Source of the DNA: a virus
IMG/VR virus record: IMGVR_UViG_3300033143_001259
Span: 1-22,111 of that record
Strand: one strand, 5' to 3'
DNA length: 22,111 nucleotides
A model generated the notes under the pieces. It was not told the origin of the DNA, searched no databases, and saw nothing but the letters and a program-made list of their open reading frames with translations. This document shows, one piece after another, positions 1 through 6,600 of the stretch (its first letter is position 1; every line of letters starts with the position of its first letter). The position numbers and the translations under genes are program-made.

Positions 1-1
1 T

Positions 2-178
2 GATACCACAGGCTCTATAATACTTAATCGTGTTAAAGCAGGAGATGTAGAATCAGAGAAGGAATATTCTAATAATGGAAGAAGTCCTTTGAATATAGAT
101 AGATTTCAAGATGTTACACTCTTGCTAAGCCAATTTTGTTCCTATGGCAATGGCACTAGGACGCTTACAAGAGTATGA
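2..178 (+). CDS. C-terminal end of a probable head-tail adaptor (partial at window start)
   Basis: The window opens inside a reading frame that gives 58 residues before TGA at 176-178. The start lies outside the window. The visible tail contains the segments GDVESEKEY and GNGTRTLTRV. In phage head-tail connector/adaptor proteins (HK97 gp6 and DUF4054-like groups) a similar stretch, often of the form GD-x-x-x-x-Y followed by a Tyr-Gly-x-x-x motif, closes the protein. The family is inferred mainly from position: the next genes look like head closure, tail completion and tail terminator, which normally follow the adaptor. Such a protein would sit as a ring under the portal. It could also be a small neck protein of unknown type, since too little is visible to identify a domain. 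Confidence 0.45.
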   Translation, partial: DTTGSIILNRVKAGDVESEKEYSNNGRSPLNIDRFQDVTLLLSQFCSYGNGTRTLTRV

Positions 179-186
179 ACACTAGA

Positions 187-238
187 AAACAAAAATTAGA
201 GCATGAAAATAAAAAATCTTATGTTTTAATTTTTGTTT
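187..238 (+). terminator. Long A/U-rich hairpin between two neck genes; possible terminator or processing site
   Basis: Arms at 187-204 and 221-238 pair over 18 positions without a gap: 16 Watson-Crick pairs and two G-U pairs. The loop is the 16 bases 205-220. The left arm is A-rich and the right arm ends in a T-rich tract (TTTTTGTTTCTT), so it looks like an intrinsic terminator that could work in either direction. It fills most of the gap between the adaptor stop (178) and the next start (272). A full terminator inside a structural operon would be unexpected, so partial attenuation or an RNA-processing or stability element is as likely. Confidence 0.5.
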
Positions 239-271
239 CTTATTGTTATGACGGATTCTATTTAGTTGTTG

Positions 272-685
272 ATGGAATCAAATGCAGTAGAGCATTTAAG
301 ACATATAGTGGTGCAAGTAATGGGTCTTCGTGAAACAGTTAATACAGAAATAGCTAAAGCTATGGAAACAGATTTGAAAGATGCTGTTTTTGATTTTGTA
401 TTTACTACATATATAACTTCTGGATATGATGTAGATGCAGGAGCACCAGTAGAAACTACATCAACAGATACAATAAGAGGATTTGTTGTAAAGTATGTTG
501 TTGGTGAGATAGTAGATGTTGCAACTATAAAAGATACTGCAATAATACTAATTATGAGTGATGATGCTACAATAGATTTCTTAATAGATATGAAAGTTAC
601 ATTTAATGATAAAGATTTTAAAATAAATGGAATATCTAGAGATCCAGCAAGTGCTTCTTGGAAGCTTTGGTGCAGGGGAATATAA
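272..685 (+). CDS. Head-closure-like neck protein
   Basis: The protein is about 137 residues. Its length and C-terminal pattern resemble head-closure / head-tail stopper proteins (Hc1-type, HK97 gp7 and SPP1 gp16 relatives). There is a run of beta-strand-like segments, then FKINGISRDPASASWKLWCRG, matching the usual ending in which a 'determine / prior step' strand is followed by P-x-G/A-S-x-x-x-x-L-x-x-R. Such proteins plug or seal the portal after DNA packaging and provide the surface to which the tail docks. The order adaptor, this gene, gp10-like gene, terminator supports the role. The start is uncertain: ATG at 272 follows two TTG codons (266, 269) and no good Shine-Dalgarno site precedes any of them. 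The stop overlaps the next ATG (TAATG). Confidence 0.5.
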   Translation: MESNAVEHLRHIVVQVMGLRETVNTEIAKAMETDLKDAVFDFVFTTYITSGYDVDAGAPVETTSTDTIRGFVVKYVVGEIVDVATIKDTAIILIMSDDATIDFLIDMKVTFNDKDFKINGISRDPASASWKLWCRGI

Positions 686-1107
686 TGGGCGTTGTAAGAA
701 CAAAGAAAACATTTGGTGAATTTGCTAATATAATAGAAGAAGCTGTTGATGGCATTAAAAGAAATGTAGCTCAAGAGATTTATAATGAGTTAATAAAAAA
801 AGGAACTCCATATGATACTGGTACGTTAGTTCATAGCTGGAGAGTCAGCACAGCAACTAGAGGAACTGACGCAAAGGGAGTTACGCAGGAGGGAGTTATA
901 CCAGAAGTTTTTGATCATGGTGGTGTTTACCCTAGTCCAATTATTCTTAATGCAAAATACAAAAGTAGTAAAAGACCATTTTATGTATATAATAATCAAC
1001 CATATGTTACCAAATTAAACGATTCTCAAAAATGGTACAAATGGATAGATGGAGCTGTTGAAAGAGCTATGAATCGAGTAAACAATATGCCAATAAAATA
1101 TGCCTAA
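685..1107 (+). CDS. HK97 gp10-like tail completion / neck protein
   Basis: A 140-residue protein of the HK97 gp10 family, in which small neck proteins complete the tail end or join tail to head. The family signature is clear. An N-terminal helix (residues about 10-45, EAVDGIKRN...) leads into TPYDTGTLVHSWRVS, the usual [TP]-x-D-T-G-x-L-x-x-S/N-W motif. Further on, FYVYNNQPYVTKLNDSQ matches the 'hxxNxxPYxxxLExGxS' block, and a final helix has WIDGAVERAM. Start ATG 685 overlaps the previous stop and has AGGGGAA about 5 bases upstream, which favours it over a TTG nine codons earlier. The 3' end overlaps the next gene by 8 bases, so translation is probably coupled. Confidence 0.78.
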   Translation: MGVVRTKKTFGEFANIIEEAVDGIKRNVAQEIYNELIKKGTPYDTGTLVHSWRVSTATRGTDAKGVTQEGVIPEVFDHGGVYPSPIILNAKYKSSKRPFYVYNNQPYVTKLNDSQKWYKWIDGAVERAMNRVNNMPIKYA

Positions 1108-1507
1108 TCTAGATACAACAAGAAAAGATTTATCAAATCTATTTACTGATGGATGGAATAGCACAACACCAATAGTATATGATAATATAAAATCTACAAA
1201 TAATAGTGCAAATGAATTTGTCGAAGTTAGATTTGTAGTTTATGATTCTAACAATATTGCTGTAGGTTCACAGGATTATAAAGCAATAAGACACACTGGT
1301 GTTTTTGCTGTGGTGATAAACGTAGAACTAAATAATGGTTCTGGTAATGCTTGGAGATATGCAGATCAAATAAAAGATTTCATGTCTAATAAGCAAGTGT
1401 CATCAGGCCTATTCACACTAGGAACAGAAGTTAGAAGAAATGGTGACACACAGGATGGATACTTTAGTCTTATATGTGATACTAGATATTCTTCTGATGA
1501 ATTTTAA
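1100..1507 (+). CDS. Tail terminator-like protein (DUF4128-type)
   Basis: A 135-residue protein of the size and position of a siphophage tail terminator (lambda gpU functional class), which caps the growing tail tube once the tape measure length is reached. The N-terminus (TTRKDLSNLFTDGWNSTTPIVYDN) fits the family start, where a helix is followed by 'T-P-I-x-x-x-N'. Then come FVEVRFVVYDS, a strand ending in RHTGVFAVVINVEL (usual pattern 'r-x-x-G-x-x-x-v-x-v'), and a helix WRYADQIKDFM, which matches the conserved 'A-x-x-x-A-D-x-I-x-x-x-F'. No clear ribosome binding site precedes ATG 1100; the 8-base overlap with the upstream gene suggests coupling. The assignment rests on pattern and gene order. 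Confidence 0.65.
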   Translation: MPNLDTTRKDLSNLFTDGWNSTTPIVYDNIKSTNNSANEFVEVRFVVYDSNNIAVGSQDYKAIRHTGVFAVVINVELNNGSGNAWRYADQIKDFMSNKQVSSGLFTLGTEVRRNGDTQDGYFSLICDTRYSSDEF

Positions 1508-1512
1508 AAAGA

Positions 1513-1526
1513 GTCCATTAATGGAC
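1513..1526 (+). promoter_or_regulatory. Perfect 14-base palindrome in the leader of the tail tube gene
   Basis: The sequence GTCCATTAATGGAC is a perfect inverted repeat lying just after the terminator gene (stop at 1507) and 32 bases before the tail tube start. It is followed by ATTTATAATAT, which holds a TATAAT-like hexamer at 1530-1535, but I see no matching -35 element 16-18 bases upstream. It may be a 5' stability hairpin for the strongly expressed tube gene, a weak terminator or a binding site. Confidence 0.35.
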
Positions 1527-1558
1527 ATTTATAATATAACACTTAAAGGTGAACAATA

Positions 1559-2728
1559 ATGGCTTCTACAAATACAACTTCAATAGGCTACTTGAAAGAA
1601 ACTACTACTCCAGGCGTGATTGAGGCTACACCACTATTTCAATTACTACCTGTTACATCCAGCTCACTAACAAAGAATATTACGACTGCCACATCAGAGG
1701 TTATTCGTGATGATAGACAGACTGATGATTTAACTGTTGTTGATGCTGATGTTTCTGGTGATATAGGGTTTGAATTATCTTATGCTCCTTGGAAGCCTTT
1801 GATGATTGCATTACTTCAGAATGAAGGACAGTCTACTACAGTATCAGAAATTACTACCGTAGATGCTGATTATGCAGCATCAACATTCGGAGCAACTGGT
1901 ATTGGTACTGATAGAGCAGTTGGTGATTCTGTTTACATATCTTCTTCTACAGATTCAGATATTGACGGAACATATACAATTACTACTGTGACAGGCACAT
2001 TACTAACTGTAACACCAGCTCCAAGAGGTACAGCAGATGCATCTGATTGTGTAGTTCGTGAAAACATAATTCATAAAAATGGAGCATTGGTTCCTAATAG
2101 CTATACATTCCGTTCTGTTTATCAAAATGATGCAGGAACACCTTACTACTTCTATTCAGCTGGGTGTCAAGTTTCTTCAATGGCATTTACGTTTTCTACT
2201 GGATCTATCTTAACAGCGACAATGTCTGTAATTGGACTGAGTGAGATTTCTCAATCTACTTTATATGATAGTGATCCTACACCCACAGTAATCCCAGCAT
2301 ACACTATTATGAATAGTGTTACATCAGTAGGTTCTATTTCTATTGATGGTGTATCTACTGGAACATGTAAATTTAGCTCTCTTAGTCTTACTGTTGATAA
2401 TAATATCAATAAAGCTAGTTCTATAGGAGTCTTAGGTGCATGTGCATTAGCTAGTTATAGCTTAAATGTTACAGGGAACATTGAAATCTACTTCAATAAT
2501 CTAGAAGCATATACTAAATTCCAAGAAGCTGAATCGTTTTCAATCGGAATGTCTCTGGAAGATGGTGACAAGAATATGATTGCTATTAATTTGAAGACAT
2601 GTAAATTTGAGTCATTAACTCATCCAGTATCAGGTCGTGACCAATTCCTAATGGAATCAGGAACTTTCCGTTCTCTTAGAGATACTGCTGGTAATTCTAT
2701 GGTAGAATTTACATTTTCTGATGTATAA
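1559..2728 (+). CDS. Major tail (tube) protein
   Basis: A 389-residue protein that probably forms the tail tube. The N-terminus is characteristic of the large tail-tube families: IGYLKETTTPGVIEATPLFQLLPVTSSSL, then ATSEVIRDDRQTDDLTVVDADVSGDIGFELSYAPWKPLM, i.e. 'E-t-t-y-G-x-T-P', 'S-x-E-I-r-x-D-R-x-x-x-D-x-x-x-g' and 'G-x-x-x-x-E-l-s-y'. Residues about 95-165 form an extra beta-rich insert (VGDSVYISSSTDSDIDGTYTITTVTGTLLTV) resembling the SH3-like inserts of such proteins. The late part has repeated beta-strand patterns (LSSLSLTVDNNINKASSIG, NLEAYTKFQEAESFSIGMSLED). AAAGGTGA sits 6 bases before ATG 1559. It follows the terminator and precedes the assembly chaperones, the standard order. Confidence 0.85.
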   Translation: MASTNTTSIGYLKETTTPGVIEATPLFQLLPVTSSSLTKNITTATSEVIRDDRQTDDLTVVDADVSGDIGFELSYAPWKPLMIALLQNEGQSTTVSEITTVDADYAASTFGATGIGTDRAVGDSVYISSSTDSDIDGTYTITTVTGTLLTVTPAPRGTADASDCVVRENIIHKNGALVPNSYTFRSVYQNDAGTPYYFYSAGCQVSSMAFTFSTGSILTATMSVIGLSEISQSTLYDSDPTPTVIPAYTIMNSVTSVGSISIDGVSTGTCKFSSLSLTVDNNINKASSIGVLGACALASYSLNVTGNIEIYFNNLEAYTKFQEAESFSIGMSLEDGDKNMIAINLKTCKFESLTHPVSGRDQFLMESGTFRSLRDTAGNSMVEFTFSDV

Positions 2729-2865
2729 TAGCACTAAAGAGTTTGTCAGAAATGGCTAACACTTGGCTTGAGGTACTCTTCCTGTGGATGCCTCTCTCCA
2801 TTTTAATATGTGAAATCACAGGTCTTACTAATACTATATATAGAATAAAACACAGGACTTATAAT
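2729..2865 (+). other. 137-base spacer of unlike composition before the tail chaperone gene
   Basis: If the chaperone starts at 2866, this stretch is untranslated. Bases about 2760-2800 are visibly richer in G and C than the flanks. Possible structure: AAGAGT (2737-2742) can pair with ACTCTT (2775-2780), GAGGTA (2771-2776) with TGCCTC (2789-2794; one G-U), and TGTGAAATCACA (2809-2820) is a near-perfect palindrome. The chaperone frame is open through the whole spacer from 2743 and would add a hydrophobic 41-residue N-terminus. I judge that extension unlikely because it has no chaperone-like character and the ATG at 2866 has a good binding site. Confidence 0.35.
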
Positions 2866-3282
2866 ATGAAAAAAGTTACAAATACGAACTCAGATCACCA
2901 AATTAATGGTGTATGGACTACGGATTATAATGATGTATCATTATTAATTGCAAGAGCTGATTCTGCTAATGCAAATTATGAGAATGTTCTTACGAGAGCT
3001 ATGGCTCCTCATAAGAAGAAAATGGAAAGAGGAAAATCACTAGATAATGCTACTGCAAAGCGCATAATGATTAAAGTTGTTTCTGAAACTATCCTTTTGG
3101 GTTGGAATAAAAAGGGTCACGCAGGAAAAACTGTTAATGATGATGACGGAACACCAGCATCATATAGTATTGAGAACGCTGTTGATCTATTAAATATTGA
3201 CCCAGACTTACGCAAGTTTGTTGATGATTATTCTACTGATATTGATAGCTACTTAGATGTAGAGGGTATCGCAAAAAAATAA
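2866..3282 (+). CDS. Tail assembly chaperone (gpG-like, zero-frame product)
   Basis: This 138-residue protein has the hallmark of phage tail assembly chaperones. GVWTTDYNDVSLLIARADSA corresponds to the 'G-x-W-x-x-x-x-x-x-x-x-I-A-R-x-x-N' block. Next comes a helix with LTRAMAPHKKKMERGKSLD ('l-x-P-y-r-x-x-x-x-x-x-x-d'), then KRIMIKVVSETILLGW ('x-x-x-a-x-T-I-L-x-x-W') and YSIENAVDLLNIDPDLRKFVDDYSTD ('Y-S-x-e-n-A-x-x-l-L-x-x-p-x-l-x-x-f-v'). Such chaperones bind the tape measure and tail tube subunits during assembly and are absent from the virion. ATG 2866 is chosen because AGGA lies 8 bases upstream. The stop TAA follows directly on a run of seven A, the site of the predicted frameshift to the T frame. 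Confidence 0.85.
   Translation: MKKVTNTNSDHQINGVWTTDYNDVSLLIARADSANANYENVLTRAMAPHKKKMERGKSLDNATAKRIMIKVVSETILLGWNKKGHAGKTVNDDDGTPASYSIENAVDLLNIDPDLRKFVDDYSTDIDSYLDVEGIAKK
3261..3282 (+). promoter_or_regulatory. Programmed -1 frameshift signal (A AAA AAA) with upstream Shine-Dalgarno-like element
   Basis: The zero frame reads GCA AAA AAA TAA at 3271-3282, so the heptamer A AAA AAA (3273-3279) is in the correct phase for a tandem -1 slip. After slipping, reading resumes at ATA (3279-3281) and stays open to the TAG at 3624-3626. AGAGGG at 3261-3266 lies 6 bases upstream; Shine-Dalgarno-like sequences at about this distance stimulate -1 slippage in bacteria (dnaX is the classic case). Tail chaperone genes of lambda-like phages use exactly this arrangement (G and GT). 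I did not find a convincing downstream stem-loop. Confidence 0.8.
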
Positions 3283-3626
3283 TCAGCCGAGTAAACTGGA
3301 ACATAGAGTTTGGCCCTGTCATTGATGATTTTAAAGAGATGTACAGGAATGGAGAGGAATCTCCTATTGATATTTATCCTAAATTAGATCGTTTTGAAGA
3401 ACTAGTCTGTAAAAGATTTTTAATGATTAGTCAAATGCGATCTGGTGAAGGATTAATAACAGCTTCTGATTACTTGGCATCGTTTAAATTACTCAATATG
3501 TGGAAAAATGTGCATATCCTACTACCAATCTTCATAAAAGTTGATAAAGAAACAACTAAATTCAATCAAGCAAATAAGAAAAGACTTCAAGAAAAAGAAG
3601 TCGCAAAGAAGAAAATCAAAAAATAG
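3279..3626 (+). CDS. T-frame extension of the tail assembly chaperone (gpGT-like fusion made by -1 frameshift)
   Basis: Entered by the -1 slip at 3273-3279, this frame adds 115 residues to the 138-residue chaperone, giving a fusion of about 253 residues. The segment right after the slip (SRVNWNIEFGPVIDDFKEM) is in frame and protein-like but has no start codon. The first ATG, at 3339, has no proper binding site, which argues against independent translation. The C-terminus is very rich in lysine (KKRLQEKEVAKKKIKK), which in this class of extensions is thought to contact the tail tube. The order G, GT, tape measure is the standard one. If translated alone from 3339, it would be a 95-residue protein. 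Confidence 0.75.
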   Translation: MISRVNWNIEFGPVIDDFKEMYRNGEESPIDIYPKLDRFEELVCKRFLMISQMRSGEGLITASDYLASFKLLNMWKNVHILLPIFIKVDKETTKFNQANKKRLQEKEVAKKKIKK

Positions 3627-3635
3627 GATTATATT

Positions 3636-6600
3636 ATGGCTGTTAGTATTGGTGCAAAAATTGAGATTAGTGCTAGTGAAGCTAACCGTGAACTACAAAT
3701 TTTATTAGATAGACTTACTAGAACTGACTCCACTACATTGAGACTAGTTGGTGCAATAGAAAAACTTGAGACAGAGCAAAAAAGATTAGCTAAAAATACC
3801 CGTGAAGTAGCAACTGAGGATATGAAGGTTTCATCAGCTAAAAAAATAAGAATCTCTGATAGCAAAAAATTATCACAAGCATTTACAGATGAAACAGCTA
3901 AAATAAGATCTCATGTTGATATGCTTGGTAAAGAATCAAAAGCTCTTAATAATCTTCATTCAGAAGCAATTCGTATGAATAAAGATTTTGATTCAGCTAA
4001 AGTAAAAGCTGATGCTTTATCATCAGCAATGAATAAATTATCAAATTCAACAATGAGTTATTCAAACTCAGTAAAATCTGCAAAAACATCTTCAAACACA
4101 CTTAAAAAATCTTTTGAGGGGCAAAGTAAAATAGCTGGAGGGATTGGTGGGGCTTTTAGTAATATGGCTCTTGCTGTTGGCGTAGCTATGGGTTCATATA
4201 CTGCTAGTACAAAAATGGCAGGAAAAGAATCTCAAACTTTAAACAATACAACAAAAGAATTAAGTAGTAATACTGAAAAGCTATCTAGTGGAAATAGAAG
4301 GCTTGCTAAAAATACACAAGGTGCTGCTAAATCAATGGATTTGTTGAATGAAGCGTCATCTGCTGTAAGTCATATTTGGCGCATAGTATTAGGTTACTAT
4401 ATGGCTAAGCAAATGGCTGATATAGCATTAGCTTTTGAGCACACAGCCGAGAATGTAGAATTGCTTGGCAAGAAGATGGCTCACTTTACAAATGAAGCAA
4501 ATTCACTTGATACAATAGTTAGTAAGTCTATTGAAATAGGTTATTCAATACAAGACTTAGGTAAGATTGTTACTAGGTTTTCTATTACTACTAAAGGTAT
4601 GTATAATACAGAAGAGATGACTAAATGGGCTGAAACACTTGTAAGAAGTGCAAGAGCCGCTGGCACATCTACTATGGAATTAAATAGTGCATTAATACAG
4701 TTATCACAGTCTTTCTCAGCAGGAAGATTGATGGGTGATGAGTATCGTTCTATATCAGAGAACTTGCCAATGCTAAAACAAGCATTAGAGCAAGTATTTG
4801 AAGGAACGGAAGATGCAGGAGTTGGTCTCAAAAAATTGTCATCACAAGGAAAAATTACTACTGAAGTATTAATACAAGCATTTGATATACTAGGGGTTAC
4901 AATTCAAGATATACCAGGAACTATAAATACTATTGATGCTGCATTATCAAGATTTAATTCATCCTGGCAAATATTTACTAAAGAAGTCAATGATGGATCA
5001 ACATCATTAAAAGATTTCATAAATATTATGGCTGGAATATTAACTCATATCAGTGAAAATCAAGCTGCCATAGATGGCCTAAGCAGGACTAGTAAAAAAC
5101 TATCAAAAGAAACAAAAGAATATGCTGATATTATTAGAAGCGTTATTGATGTTCTTAAAGATTTAATATCTTTGGTCCCATCAATAAAAACTTTCGCAGC
5201 AGCTATGGCAATAGCTTTTGGTGTTAAAGCAGCAGCGGCTCTATGGACTTGGGCAAAAGCTGCTACAGCAGCTGGATTGGCAATGACTACCTTTTCAATA
5301 CTTGCTCCTATTGGTGTTATGATTGGTAAGTTTGTAACATTGATAGGAGGCTTGCCAGGTGTATTGGCTTTGGCGGCTTATGGCTTGTTTGATTTACACC
5401 AAGGATTTGTTGAAAATAGAGAGGCTGCTAGAGAATTATCACGTGAAGTGCAAACTCTAACTTATTCATATGCTAGTCTTTTGGAAATATATGATAATAT
5501 AGATGCTGAAGAAGAAGCAAGAACATTAATTGCACTAACTCAAGGAAAGGTTCGATTACAAGCAATATTAAATGAGAAAATAGCCACTGAAAATTTATTA
5601 AGAGCAAAAGTTGCTATTGGTGAAATGCAAAATGAGTCGTTTGATTGGAAAGCTTCATCTGCTGAGATGCAAAATTTATTGAGTCAATTAAGAGAGTTAC
5701 AAGCGCATATAGATGCTATAACAGATAAGACTCCATTAAATTTAGTTGGAGAAGATGAAACTGATAAGATAATAAGATTGAATAAAGAACTTCATACAAT
5801 GTTTGAAGATTTAGATAAAGATTTCAAAGCATTTAATGAAATGAATAGTAAATTAAAACGAGCAATGGAAATTGCATTTGAAATAGATCTGCCAGATGAT
5901 GAATTATCTATAATTCTAAATAAGATAACAAAAGAATACATAGAAGCAATAAAAGCAACCAAAACACTAACAGCAGAACAGAGATTATTAAAGAAATTTA
6001 CTGATGATTTGGTATCTGGATTAGACCCATATGTGAAATTAATCAAACAAGTGAATGAACAACATAATGAAGGAAATATAAGCTTAGAAAAGAAAAATGC
6101 TCTACTGGCAATATATGAACCAAAAACTAAGAAAGCTATTGCAGCAGCAAAAGCTTTGGCTGATGTAGAAAAAATAAGATTAGAATTATTTAAAAAATTT
6201 CATCCTGAATTAAATAAATATTTAGAAGAGGTTATTGATATAACAAAAGCATATCAACAACAGATGATAACTCTTGATGAAATGAATGAAAAAATAGCAA
6301 GACAAAAAGAGATAATGGATGCTAGTGAAATATGCAAGACTGCCCAAAAAGAGGCAACTTGCATAGAAGATATGAGGGCTTCTTATGACGCTGTATATTC
6401 TGCTACTAGAGATTTTGAGCAAGCACAGCGAGAATTAGAAATTGCTGTTACGCATGGTGGAATGTCACAAGAACTAGCAACTAAAAAATTACAAGAATTA
6501 AGAAAAGAAATAGTACAAGCTCAAGCAGATGCAGGTGATTTAGGTTCTAAATTTAGATTGATGTGGGGTGAGTTTGCAGAAGGTATTGATGAAAATGTAA

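Noticed and set aside
262-774. Long minus-strand frame opposite the neck genes
   Set aside because: It is antisense to two plus-strand genes with family motifs and good spacing. Its composition (Ser/Ile/Thr runs) is what reverse reading of AT-rich coding DNA gives.
2809-2820. TGTGAAATCACA as a CRP-type operator
   Set aside because: The half-sites are separated by only two bases instead of six, so it does not fit the known site.
2743-2865. Starting the chaperone at TTG 2743 or ATG 2752
   Set aside because: The extra hydrophobic residues do not resemble chaperones, and ATG 2866 has a correctly spaced AGGA.
3339-3626. T-frame as an independent 95-residue gene
   Set aside because: Coding character extends upstream to the slip site with no start codon there, and ATG 3339 lacks a properly spaced binding site.
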